From NCBI GenBank assembly GCA_965204565.1, contig CBDBEU010000003.1, positions 558,001 to 622,000 of the forward strand: DNA of 64,000 nt, read 5' to 3'. Numbering within the stretch: position 1 is the first letter of the stretch; each line of letters opens with the position of its first letter. Positions 25,669 through 35,258 of this stretch are shown here, in pieces. The position numbers and the translations under genes were made by a program. This stretch comes from CBDBEU01 sp965204565 (lineage in GTDB: Bacteria; Pseudomonadota; Alphaproteobacteria; Rhizobiales; TMED25). The notes beneath the pieces are model-generated. The model was not told where the DNA came from, ran no database searches, and saw nothing but the letters and a program-made list of their open reading frames with translations.

Positions 25669-26125
25669 ATGGTGAAGATGATCCGTGACAACACGGGCCG
25701 CTTTGCCGAGCGATCCTTCTACGAGGCCCGGGATCTCGACAATGAGTGCGAGCGGCTGACCCGGGACCTTCTGTTGAAACACCGCGGAAAGGTCGACCAC
25801 CCCGTTTCGACCGACGGCCTGGCCGTGCTCATCGAGATGCATGGCGCGGAACTCGACAGCTACGCCAACCTGTCAGCCTACGGCGCCGATGTCGAAGGGG
25901 TCACCGAGTTCTTCCCTGACCGCGGGCCCAAGGTCTCCATCCCGGAACGAATCGCCGCCGACGAACGGCGCGAGAATCGCTTTCGCACCACGCTCACCCA
26001 TGAGTCCGGGTACGTGAAGTTCCATGGGCCTCTCTGGGCGCAGAAGTTTGCCACCGGCAACATGCTGGAGCGCGGCCTGACGCCAACAAGGCGATCTCCA
26101 AGCGTGACAACATCCTGGACGCCCC
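25669..26125 (+). pseudogene. ImmA/IrrE-family metallopeptidase, active site altered and 3' end lost
   Basis: Residues 1-125 follow the ImmA/IrrE pattern: VSTDGLAVLIEMHGAEL, DVEGVTEFFPDRGPKVSIPE, and FRTTLTHESGYVKFHGPLW. In active members the last segment is HEYGH; here it is HESGY, so the second zinc-binding His is replaced by Tyr. A frameshift near 26085 moves the continuation (NKAISKRDNILDAPQ) out of frame, and the sequence then jumps at about 26125 into unrelated DNA, losing the C-terminal part. ImmA peptidases cleave their XRE partner to induce the neighbouring genes; this copy cannot be expected to do so. Confidence 0.7.
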
Positions 26126-26166
26126 GCAGTCCGCTTTACCGAAATCACCGCCTACAGGTTCGCCCC

Positions 26167-26552
26167 ATGCCTCACCGCCGTGCCGAGCGCTGCGCCGTCT
26201 GCCATCGAGAGCCCCGCGGCTGGGGCTGGTTCGACGCGCGCTTCCGCGTCTCCGACCCGCGGCGCGACACGAGTCGCAGAGACCTCTGCAGCCGGGTTTG
26301 CCAGGACATCTGCCACCGGAGGTCGGGAATGATCGATCCGACACCGAACGAGACCGCGGCCATGGTCGAGGGCGGCAAGGCCTGCGGCGCATACCTCGAA
26401 AGCCTCGACAGGACCGATCTCGCCCTGCTGATCGGGGCGAGTGGGACATTTTCGTCGAGGTGATCGTCACCGGCTACTGTGATCACCTGCGTGAACTGGC
26501 GGCCAAGGACCGCGCGCGGCTCGACGGCATGATCCCGGAGGTGCCCTTCTGA
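26167..26552 (+). pseudogene. DUF6511-type small protein, frameshifted
   Basis: The N-terminal part has a zinc-knuckle motif (RCAVCHREPRGWGWFDARF; CSRVCQDIC), then MIDPTPNETAAMVEGGKACG and SLDRTDLALLIGAS. The rest is in another frame (WDIFVEVIVTGYCDHLRELA, ending PEVPF), so one indel lies near 26440. Proteins of this type (DUF6511 as I recall it) occur on alphaproteobacterial mobile elements next to replication genes. The stop overlaps the following start as TGATG. Function unknown. Confidence 0.6.
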
Positions 26553-28410
26553 TGGCGGACACCTCGTGGATGGCACGCGTCGGGTGCGCCTCGTGAACAA
26601 CGGCTACGCGATCCTGCCGATCGCGCCCGGCACCAAGAACCCGGCCAGTTCGCCCGCGCGGTCTGGCACGATTATCCGCAGTGGAACCGGCATGCGAGCC
26701 GGGTTACGACCGAGTTCGAGGTCGCCACCTGGTCGAGCCGGCTCTGCGCATCGAGCGGCTGGCGCGCGAATGGCTGGGCGACAGGCCGGCGCTGCGGATC
26801 GGCAAGCCCCCGAAGCGGCTTCTGGTCTATCGCGCGACCGAGCCATTTGCCGGGATCCGGCGCGCGCCGCTGGAAGTGCTCTGCCTCGGGCAACAGTTCG
26901 TGGCCTATGCCGAACATCCCGACACCGGCCGGTCCTATGCCTGGCTGGACGGGGGCTCGCGGATCTCGACATTGAGAGCCTGCCCGCCATCGATGCCACG
27001 CAGGCGGCGGCGTTCCTCAATGAGGCGCTGGCGCTGATCCCGTCCGAGCTGTGCCCGAAGAGCCTCGGCGCGAAGGGGACGAACGGGACCGCCCGACCGT
27101 GCCTGCCGGCCCACGCGCAGGCCGGCACTCTGGCGGCGATCCGGAGCGCGCTCGCCTGGCTGCCCAATGCCGAGCTCGACTACGACAGCTGGATGCGCAT
27201 CGGCATGGCGCTGAAGGGCGCGTTGAACGAGGAGGGCGCGCCGCTCTTCGCCGATTGGTCGGCGCAGGCGGCCAAGAACGATCCGGCCGCGACGGCGAAG
27301 GCATGGGCGAGCTTCAAGCCCGTGCGGATCGGCACCGGCACGATCTATCACCTCGCCATGGATTAAGGGCTGGCGTCCCGATCCCGACCTGCTGCTCGAT
27401 GGCAGCCAGCAGGCCTCCACAGGCGAGCATCCTGCGGCCGGCTTCCTGGCGCGGCTCGCTCAGCCCGAAATCCCGGCGCCAGCCCTCAATCCTGTTCCAG
27501 ATCGACGAGTTCGGGATGTTCCTGTCGGCTGCGGCCGACCGGAAGCGCAGTCCGCGCCATGTCACCGAGATCCTCGACAACATGACCGAGCTCTAAACCG
27601 CGGCATGCGGTATCTTCCTCGGCGCGGAATACGCCAATCGCGATGGCTCGAACGAGCGGCGAGACACTGTCCAGCCCTGCCTCTGCGTCTACGACGCCGC
27701 TGCATTTCTGGGGAGCACTGCAGGGCGCAAACCTGGTGGATGGCTCGCTCGCGCGCTTCATCATCCTGCCGAGCGATGAGGATTACCCGGACGAGAACCG
27801 TCGTGCCGGGCTGCGCAAATCCCCGCGCGCGCTGATCGAGGGGTTGCAACGTCTCGCCGAGGGCGGCGGCGGGACGGGCGGGAACCTCGCCGGCCAGACA
27901 TCCGGGCTTGAGACCACCGTCGATCCGATGACCGTTCCCATGGACGAGAAGGCACAGGCCCGTTTCGACGCGCTCGGCGAGGAAACCACCGTCGAGCTTC
28001 GGGCGGCGGCCGGCACATCCCACACTCCGATCCTCGCCCGGATCGCGGAGAACGCGGCCAAGGTCGCGCTCGTCATGGCCTGGGGCGGGATGCGGTTCTG
28101 CCCGTCATTCGGCTTGAGGATGCCGTCCGGGCCTTCGATTTCGTACGGCACTTCGCTCGGCGCACCATCGACGCCGTCGAGCGCCACATCGCCGACACCG
28201 AGACCTAGGCGCATCTGAAGCGCGTGCGCGAGATCATTCGCAAGGCGGGGTCGGCGGGCGTCAGCAAGTCCGAACCGACCCGCGCCTCGCAATGGCTCAG
28301 AGCGCGCGACCGCGACGATGCTTCCTTCAACGGCCCCCATCCTTCAATTGAAGGAAGTTTCCGCACAAGCCTCCGTCCTGGAACGGAAATTCGGCGCGGC
28401 GGACTTCTTT
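26552..28410 (+). pseudogene. Decayed prim-pol / DUF3987 replication protein of a mobile element
   Basis: Fragments in several frames add up to a bifunctional primase-polymerase/helicase-like protein. They are LVNNGYAILPIAPGTKNP (prim-pol start), LEVLCLGQQFVAYAEHPDTG (prim-pol core), LPNAELDYDSWMRIGMALKG (PriCT-like), FQIDEFGMFLSAAADRKRSP and FWGALQGANLVDGSLARFII (DUF3987 helicase-like), then AEVALVMAWG-like and VSKSEPTRASQWLRARDRDD segments near the end. At least five frame changes and an internal loss near 26740 (between prim-pol motifs) make it inactive. A 14-bp palindrome CCTTCAATTGAAGG lies near 28341. It ends where an IS1380 copy begins and probably marks the element that brought in the defence operon. 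Confidence 0.65.
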
Positions 28411-28416
28411 CAACCC

Positions 28417-29536
28417 ACATTCCCAGGTAACGTGACGTTTTCGCGCCTCTGGCAGCCGGTAATATTTTTATATTTCAGCATGTTGTGTGGGCTGTAGGGT
28501 GCGGATCATGGATCACACCGGACATGGACGGTTCGGTCGGCCCGCCCCATGACGCGCAGACCCGTGGCGCGCAGGAGGACACCGCCCGGAACGGGCATTT
28601 CGGCTGCATGTGCCGTCACCCCTTGTTCGTCCTTAACCGGTTTGGCCGCCTCGAACGCCGTTCACAGCGCCGATGGCCGGGAAAATGTGCTCAAGCCGGT
28701 GTTGGCGCGATATGCGGATCGTGAGCTGATGCGGTTCTTCCGGACCGATGCCGCTTTTGCCGTCCCGGAGCTCTATGAAGACGCCGGAGGCGGAAGGCTG
28801 TTCCTACGCCATCCCGGCCTGGGAAGACCGCTGTTCCGGAAAGCAGGGTTGCGCCTGTGCTCAAGCGCCCCGCGGGTCGCCCGCCGACCCATGTGCGGCG
28901 CATCTGCGGCGACTTCGCGTATCGGGGCCGCGTCACGGGACAAACCACGGCGGGTCGTCGCCAATGTCGAACGGCATCCGGGTGACTTGTTCTCAAAGAT
29001 CGGCTTCCCAAAGATCGGCTTCCCAAAGATCGGCTTCGTGGTCACCAAGCTGCCGATGGAGCCGGACCGGATCATTCGGTTCTACAACCAGCGCAGCACC
29101 GCCGAACGGCATATCGAGGAAGGCAGGAAGGCGATCAATCGGACGCGTCTTTCCTGCAAGGGCATGGCGCGGAACGAGGTGCGGCTTCAGCTTCATGCAT
29201 CGGCCTGCAATCCCGGTGTCTTGCTGCAGGGCGCCGACCTGCCGGAGGAGATGGCCGGCCGGTCGCCGACCGGCCTGCGGCCATCCAACGGCTCCGTGCG
29301 TCAGCGGTACCGGCATGACGGTGTCGGCGATCAGACCCGGGCGAAAGCGGCTCGACGGGTCTGACCCGACGGGGGCCGGTCAGATCGAATTCCGGTTCAA
29401 GCCCGTTGCAGCAGCCATAAATCGCGCCCGGTTCACGAACCGGATGTCCGAACCACGACACGGCCCGTCCAGGAGGATTGATCCGTACGCAAAACAGCGG
29501 CAGCATGATCGAAATGGCGTTCTAATCGGGGAATGT
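28417..29536 (+). mobile_element. IS1380-family element, internally deleted (copy A)
   Basis: The ends share ACATTCCC (28417) and, inverted, GGGGAATGT (29528-29536). The transposase N-terminus is missing: sequence passes from CATGGATCAC directly to ACCGGACATGG, which in copy B are about 480 bp apart and each preceded by ATGGATCAC, so a deletion between 9-bp direct repeats explains it. A second loss joins two CCTGCGGCC repeats near 29280. Coding remnants include DRIIRFYNQRSTAERHIEEG, the family's catalytic C-terminal region, in frames broken near 28790. A 15-bp unit encoding KIGFP is present three times near 28998-29038. Confidence 0.85.
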
Positions 29537-29542
29537 CGGTTG

Positions 29543-30010
29543 TTAGAAGATTCCGGCGTCGAGACCGGCCGCCATAGTGGCGCCGAGTTCCAGGCAGGAC
29601 GGCAGAAAGCCGTCATTCCAGGCACCCTTGCAGATTAGCGGCTCGTGCACCTTGCGCCATTTGAGCCCGGTGGCGATGGTCTGGATGGCGATGCGGGTAC
29701 CGGTGCCGTCATGGCCGGCGCGGATATAAAAGGCGAAGGCCAAGCCTTGCGTCTCCTCCAGGCAGGGATAGTAGCAGCGATCGAAGAAGTCCTTCATCGC
29801 GCCGCTCATATAGCCGAGATTTTCCGTTGTCCCGAGGATGATGGCATCGGCGGCCAGAACATGGGCCGGCTCGGTATCGAACGGGCTCAGCGCTTCGGCC
29901 TCGACATTGTCGATTTCTGGTGTGTTCGCGCCATCAACCACCGCCTTGAGCATGGCACTTGTATTGTCAGATGGCGCGTGGGCGACAATGAGCAGTTTTT
30001 TCTGAACCAT
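29543..30010 (-). CDS. Flavodoxin-fold NAD(P)H-dependent FMN reductase-like protein
   Basis: This 155-residue protein begins MVQKKLLIVAHAPSDNTSAM, the first strand and phosphate-binding loop of the flavodoxin-like reductases. ADAIILGTTENLGYMSGAMK and DFFDRCYYPC supply the FMN isoalloxazine-contact loop. It would bind FMN and reduce quinones or similar acceptors in the cytoplasm. Start 30010 is preferred; 30025 adds five residues. The 3' end lies six bases from the IS1380 right end, so the last residues may have been changed by that insertion. The gene stands alone between two IS1380 copies. Confidence 0.72.
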   Translation of the reverse strand: MVQKKLLIVAHAPSDNTSAMLKAVVDGANTPEIDNVEAEALSPFDTEPAHVLAADAIILGTTENLGYMSGAMKDFFDRCYYPCLEETQGLAFAFYIRAGHDGTGTRIAIQTIATGLKWRKVHEPLICKGAWNDGFLPSCLELGATMAAGLDAGIF

Positions 30011-30074
30011 GACATCATCCCGCATATCCGATCAGGCGAACTGTGGCCACAATAAATGCGGCCACAATAACCCC

Positions 30075-31067
30075 ACATTCCCCAGGTAACGTGACGTTTA
30101 CGCACGTGACAGCCGGTAATCATGTCATATTTCAGCATTTTGTGCGGGCTGCAGGGGGCGGATCATGGATCACCCGCAGGGTGCAGGCGAAACGGGTGAT
30201 ATCAGGCTCGGTTTCGACAGTCGGGTGCGGCTGGAATTCCATGGCTCGAAGATCGGTTCCGACGGTGGCCCGTTGCCGTTCCGGGAGTTGGACGAGACCC
30301 CCGGGATTGCACGATATTGCCGGCGGTCCTCTCGGAGATACGCGAACCGTCCACAACCGTCTGCATTCCGTGGTCGGGCTTTTGCGCCAGTCGGGCTTCG
30401 GACGATCGACCGGATATGATGATGTGAATGACGCGGACCGTCCGGCGCTCGATCCGGTGATGCGGCAGGTGGTCGGAGGGCGTGGCGTTGATGCCGAGGC
30501 TGCGTCTGCCGGCCGGATGGGTCGGTTCGAGACCGGGGTGTCGGCGGCCGCCGACAATCGCGGTGCGCCGGCGGACGTATCCGGTCAATGGATCGATCGG
30601 GGGATTGATCGGGCTCACGCCGCGATGACGCCCGAATGGATCACACCGGACATGGACGGTTCGGTCGGCCCGCCCCATGGCGCACAGACCCACCCCATCA
30701 GGATCGGAGCGCGGGTCGTCCGCCACACGCCCGAGCCATCACGTTCCAACCGGCCGAGGCGGCTGTCGGCGGCGCTCTGTTCACCCGCATCCCTGCGGCC
30801 ATCCAACGGCTCCGTGCGTCAGCGGTACCGGCCAGCGGTACCTGCATGACGGTGTCGGCGATCAAACCCGGGCGAAAGCGGCTCGACGGGTCTGACCCGG
30901 CGGGTACCGGCCAGACCGAATTCCGGTTCAAGCCCGTTGCAGCAGCCATAAATCGCGCCCGGTTCACGAACCGGATGCCCGGACCACGACACGGCCCGCC
31001 CAAGAGGCTCGATCCATACGCAAAACAGCGGCAACATGATCGAAATGGCGTTCTAATTGAGGAATGT
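30075..31067 (+). mobile_element. IS1380-family element, internally deleted (copy B)
   Basis: Both ends are present (ACATTCCCC at 30075; GGAATGT ending at 31067). The 5' part encodes the transposase N-terminus (ETGDIRLGFDSRVRLEFHGS; LPFRELDETPG), frameshifted near 30300. The central 700 bp are missing: CAGACCCA passes directly to CCCCATCAGGATCGG, which are far apart in copies C and D. What remains is a 1-kb non-autonomous derivative that might still be mobilised by an intact copy. Confidence 0.85.
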
Positions 31068-31214
31068 CGGATAAATATGGTGGCTGGCACTGTCATTGGT
31101 GACCATTAATAGTCTCGACGATTGGAGTTGAAAAAAGTAGCTTGGTGGCGAGACGGCCAGCCGTTAATATTTGGCCGCCTGGCGGGAACAACAAGCCATC
31201 TTGGGAGGAATGTC

Positions 31215-32324
31215 ATGAACAATGCAAACAAGGGAGTGGTGGGCGCGATCTCGGCGCTGGCACTCTTGGCAAGTGCCGGCCTTTCCGGGGCTGCCGATTT
31301 GACGCCGCATGAGCAGGCGCTGGTTGAAGCGGCCAAGGAAGAAGGCGCGGTGACGATCATCAATCCGCTGTTTTCCGACCGCACTGGCCAGCGCATGGCC
31401 GAGGCGTTCATCAAGCGCTACGATCTGGGCGAGGATTTCGAGTTCAACAATCTGCGCAAGGGCACCGGCGCTACGGTGGCCCAAGTGCGCCAGGAAATTC
31501 AGGCGGGCAAGTTCACCGTCGATCTGATCCTGGTCAGCGCGCCCGGCTTCTTCGCCGCCGGGGCCGAGCGGGATGCTTTTGAAGCAATCGACAGTGGCGC
31601 TTGGAAGGACAGCGAGGGGCTGGCGAAAAAAGCCGGCCAGTATTTCAACTATCCTTATGTGGTTACCCCGCTTGCCTACACCTTCCAGCCGGTGTGGAAC
31701 ACGGCCTGCCCCGGCATGGCAGACTTCAGCGTCTCATCCTATGCCGACGCGGTTGTCGCAGCGGTCAAAGGCAAGACCATCTCGTCCGACATCACCAAGA
31801 GCTTCACCTACACCAACACCGTGATTGCGCTTGGTAAGGCTGGCGCGGTCGATTTCGACACATTCTGGGATGAGTTGAAGACCACCGACCCGATAATCGA
31901 ATTCCGCACCGAGCCGAAGATGCAAATGGTGATTTCGTGTCAGCGCCCGTTCGATATGTGGAACCTGTCGGGCCGCGTCTATCAGAATGTGATCAAGCAG
32001 CCGAACCTCGCCGAGAAGATCAGGATCGGCTCTTACGAGGAAGGTCACGTGATGCTCGGCAATCAGGTTGCGGTGCTGAAGGGAGCGGAACATCCCAATG
32101 CCGCCAAGCTGCTGGTTGAGTTCCTGCTGAGCGAGGAAGGCTCGGATATCTTCGTCGAAGGCGAAGCGATCTACTCCTTCCGGGAGGGCTACTCACCGCC
32201 AGAGGCGGCTGCGCCCTATCTGCTTGACCTCAATAAAATCAAGCTGATTGGCATGGATGACTGGGTTGGCGCACAGGCCGAGTTCGAAGAGGTGCGCGGC
32301 AAGTGGCAGGATCGGTTCCAATAG
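31215..32324 (+). CDS. ABC transporter periplasmic binding protein (iron(III)/polyamine-type, SBP family 1)
   Basis: The 369-residue protein has a signal peptide (GVVGAISALALLASAGLSGA) cleaved near AAD, then an FbpA/AfuA-like fold: EALVEAAKEEGAVTII-type start, RKGTGATVAQVRQEIQAGKF, and YVVTPLAYTFQPVWN. The C-terminal segment GNQVAVLKGAEHPNAAKLLV is typical of this class. Ligands in the family are ferric iron, 2-aminoethylphosphonate, spermidine or sugars; the tyrosine pair that binds iron is not obvious, so the ligand is open. ATG 31215 follows GGGAGGA. It heads a four-gene importer operon. The upstream 150 bp abut the IS1380 copy B end. Confidence 0.88.
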   Translation: MNNANKGVVGAISALALLASAGLSGAADLTPHEQALVEAAKEEGAVTIINPLFSDRTGQRMAEAFIKRYDLGEDFEFNNLRKGTGATVAQVRQEIQAGKFTVDLILVSAPGFFAAGAERDAFEAIDSGAWKDSEGLAKKAGQYFNYPYVVTPLAYTFQPVWNTACPGMADFSVSSYADAVVAAVKGKTISSDITKSFTYTNTVIALGKAGAVDFDTFWDELKTTDPIIEFRTEPKMQMVISCQRPFDMWNLSGRVYQNVIKQPNLAEKIRIGSYEEGHVMLGNQVAVLKGAEHPNAAKLLVEFLLSEEGSDIFVEGEAIYSFREGYSPPEAAAPYLLDLNKIKLIGMDDWVGAQAEFEEVRGKWQDRFQ

Positions 32325-32388
32325 GCCGCATTGATGATATCTGACGGAGCCCTCAAAGCGGGGCTCCGTCAAACCTAGCTGAGAAATT

Positions 32389-34143
32389 ATGGAGACAACA
32401 AAGTCGGTCGCGGTCACCAGGCGGCACGTGGTCGGATCGGGCCGCTGGTCGAGTCTGTTCACCCAGGAAAACATTGTCACCCTGATCGTCAGTCTGATTA
32501 TCGCGGTGGCGGTGATCTTGCCGCTGCTGACACTGTTCGTGTCGAGTTTCATGGTGCTCGACCCGATGGGTTGGGACACCAAGTGGGGGTTCGACAATTA
32601 CGAACGGCTGTTCACCGACCGGGTGATCCCCAAGGCGTTTCTCAACACGCTGATAATTAGCTCGGGATCGACGGTGCTGGCGACTTTTCTGGGTGTGTCG
32701 CTTGCCTGGGTCAATGCGCGCACCAATTGTCCGGGTCGCGATTATTTCGAGCCGTTCAATTTGATCCCGTTTTTCCTGAGCCCGTTTGTTGGTGCCATTG
32801 CCTGGCACAATCTGGGTGCGCCGCAAACCGGGCTGTTGAACGCCTGGGCACGCGATTTCCTCGGCATTGAGGGCTACCTCATCAATGTCGACAATATCTG
32901 GGGCGTGATCTGGGTAACCGGCATTTTCTTCGCTCCGCTGGTCTATCTGTTTGTTGTCGGATCGCTGAGGCGCATGGACCCCTCGCTTGAGGACAGCGCG
33001 CGCACCACCGGAGCGGGGCTTGTGCGCACGACGCTAACCGTGACGCTGCCGCTGGTTGCGCCCGGTATTCTGTCGGGTGCAATCATCGTGTTCGTGACAT
33101 CAGCGGGCGAGTTCGGCGTGCCATTCAAACTGTCGGCGCCTTATGGCTGGGAGACGCTAACAACGCAGATCTTCTCAAAGGCGGTGGGTGATGATGCCAA
33201 CCATTATCTCGGCGCCACCATGGCGATGGCGCTCGGCGCAATAACCGTGTTTCTGATCTGGATTCAGCAGCGCTATATCGCGCCGCGATCCTTTACCACC
33301 GTCACTGGCAAGGGTTTCCGCCCCAATGTGCTGGACCTTGGCGGCTGGAAGTGGCTGGCGCTCGGCTACAACCTCACCTACCTCCTGGTGGCGGTAGTGA
33401 TGCCTATTATGTGTCTTGCGGTGGTCAGTCTGCATCCGGTGTGGACGGCGGAAATTCTGCCCGACCAGATGAGCTTCAACAATTATGAGAAGACGCTGTT
33501 CTTCTGGCGGCCAGATTCGATCAAGGCCGCGACCAACGGCATCTTCAACTCATTCTTCCTTGCCTTTACCGGTGCGACCATCGCCATGATCCTGGCGCTG
33601 GTGGTGAGTTACATGATCCATCGCACCAAGGGATTCGGCTCAAGGCTGCTTGATTTCCTGTGCGTTGTGCCGATCGGATTTCCCGGCATCGTGCTGGCTA
33701 TGGGTGTGCTCGTGACCTACATCCAAACACCGATCTACGCGACATTGTGGATCCTGCTTCTGGGCTATATCACCCGCTTCTTTCCCTATGGTCAGCGCAA
33801 TATTTCCTCCGTGATGCTGGCGATTTCCGAAGAGCTCGAGCAGTCCTCGCGCATGGCCGGCGCCTCGTGGTTCACCACGTTGCGGCGGATTACCATCCCG
33901 CTCCTGAAACCCGGCATTTTCGCCGGCTGGGTGCTGCTGTTCATCATCTTCCTGCGTGAGCTGTCGATTTCGATCATTCTGTATACCACCGGCACCGAAA
34001 CGCTTTCGGTGGGCGTCTACTATCTCGCCAATTTCGAGAACGAGCCGCTGACTTCTGCGCTGTCGATGGCCCAGACACTGGTGCTATTGGTGTGCATCTA
34101 TGTCTTCCGCCGGTTGGCGGGCCGCGAGGCATTGACGGCATGA
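32389..34143 (+). CDS. ABC transporter permease, fused double domain
   Basis: At 584 residues it contains two binding-protein-dependent permease domains in tandem, as in FbpB/AfuB. Each has six helices and an EAA loop (SARTTGAGLVRTTLTVTLPL near residue 205; SRMAGASWFTTLRRITIPLL near 485) that contacts the ATPases. It forms the inner-membrane channel for the preceding binding protein. ATG 32389 (METTKSVAVTRRHVVG) lies 64 bp after the binding-protein stop, and the 3' end overlaps the next start as ATGA. Confidence 0.9.
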   Translation: METTKSVAVTRRHVVGSGRWSSLFTQENIVTLIVSLIIAVAVILPLLTLFVSSFMVLDPMGWDTKWGFDNYERLFTDRVIPKAFLNTLIISSGSTVLATFLGVSLAWVNARTNCPGRDYFEPFNLIPFFLSPFVGAIAWHNLGAPQTGLLNAWARDFLGIEGYLINVDNIWGVIWVTGIFFAPLVYLFVVGSLRRMDPSLEDSARTTGAGLVRTTLTVTLPLVAPGILSGAIIVFVTSAGEFGVPFKLSAPYGWETLTTQIFSKAVGDDANHYLGATMAMALGAITVFLIWIQQRYIAPRSFTTVTGKGFRPNVLDLGGWKWLALGYNLTYLLVAVVMPIMCLAVVSLHPVWTAEILPDQMSFNNYEKTLFFWRPDSIKAATNGIFNSFFLAFTGATIAMILALVVSYMIHRTKGFGSRLLDFLCVVPIGFPGIVLAMGVLVTYIQTPIYATLWILLLGYITRFFPYGQRNISSVMLAISEELEQSSRMAGASWFTTLRRITIPLLKPGIFAGWVLLFIIFLRELSISIILYTTGTETLSVGVYYLANFENEPLTSALSMAQTLVLLVCIYVFRRLAGREALTA

Positions 34144-35258
34144 GTTCGGGCAGGGTGGCAGAGCCCTATCTGGAAGTCGAACATCTGATCAAGCTGTTCG
34201 GCGAGGACCGGGCGGTGGATGATGTGTCATTTTCTATCCCCGAAGGCTCGTTCCTGACGCTGCTGGGGCCGTCCGGCTGCGGCAAGACCACAACCTTGAT
34301 GAGCATTGCGGGTTTGCATCATATCGATGGCGGCCGCATTTCAGTTGGCGGGCTGACTTATACCGCGCCGGTGGACGGCGTGTTCCTGGCGCCGGAAAAA
34401 CGCGACATCGGCATGGTGTTCCAGTCCTATGCCATTTGGCCACATATGACGGTGGCGCAAAATGTCGCCTATCCACTAGAAATCCGCAAAATCAACAGGG
34501 GTGAGATCGACGACCGGGTGGCTGAGGTTCTGGCATTGGTTGGCCTTGGCGATTTCGCCGACAAGCTCGCGACCCAGCTTTCTGGCGGCCAGCAGCAGCG
34601 CGCATCGCTCGCGCGGGCCATTGTCGCGCATCCGCGCCTGCTCCTGTTCGACGAGCCTTTGTCCAATCTGGATCTCAAATTGCGCGAGCAGATGCGTGTC
34701 GAGCTCAAGCGCATACAAAACGAGGTCGGCATTACCTCGGTCTATGTCACCCATGACCAGGCTGAAGCATTGGTGATGAGTGACGAGATCATCGTGATGA
34801 GCAAAGGAACGATCGAGCAGCGCGGCAATCCGCTCGATATCTACACCAACCCGGTCAATCGCTATGTCTCCAATTTCATTGGCATCGCCAATCTGCTCGA
34901 TTGCCGGGTGCTGGAGGCCAATGGCGTTGATGGCGTTCATCACGGAACCGTCGAGGTGGCGCAGGATGGCGAGGCCATCCAACTCAAATGCCGGCTTGGC
35001 CCGGGCGTTGAGGCAGGCGCGCCGGCGGTTTTGTCAGTGCGACCTGAAAATGTGCGCGTTGCGCGCTCCAAGGATAGCGGCGACGCGCTTCCGGGCGAGA
35101 TATCCAGCGTGGTGTTTCTGGGCAATTGCGTCGATGCGCAGGTCGATTGGGGCGGCTTTGAATGGAAGGTGCTGGGCCATCCGCGCGACGGGTTGAAGGT
35201 GGGCGAGAAGGTCTATCTCAATCTTGATCCTGATCACACGCTGGCGGTGCGGCCATGA
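34140..35258 (+). CDS. ABC transporter ATP-binding protein, first of two
   Basis: The 372-residue ATPase has Walker A (LLGPSGCGKTTTLMSIAG), Q loop (MVFQSYAIWPHM), signature (QLSGGQQQRASLARAI), Walker B (LLLFDEPLSNLDLKLR) and the switch His (VYVTHDQAEAL). A C-terminal TOBE domain from about residue 280 (SVRPENVRVA) marks a MalK/PotA-type importer ATPase. Its ATG overlaps the permease stop and its stop overlaps the next ATPase start (both ATGA), so all are co-translated. It is about half identical by eye to the following protein and probably forms a heterodimer with it. Confidence 0.92.
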   Translation: MSSGRVAEPYLEVEHLIKLFGEDRAVDDVSFSIPEGSFLTLLGPSGCGKTTTLMSIAGLHHIDGGRISVGGLTYTAPVDGVFLAPEKRDIGMVFQSYAIWPHMTVAQNVAYPLEIRKINRGEIDDRVAEVLALVGLGDFADKLATQLSGGQQQRASLARAIVAHPRLLLFDEPLSNLDLKLREQMRVELKRIQNEVGITSVYVTHDQAEALVMSDEIIVMSKGTIEQRGNPLDIYTNPVNRYVSNFIGIANLLDCRVLEANGVDGVHHGTVEVAQDGEAIQLKCRLGPGVEAGAPAVLSVRPENVRVARSKDSGDALPGEISSVVFLGNCVDAQVDWGGFEWKVLGHPRDGLKVGEKVYLNLDPDHTLAVRP

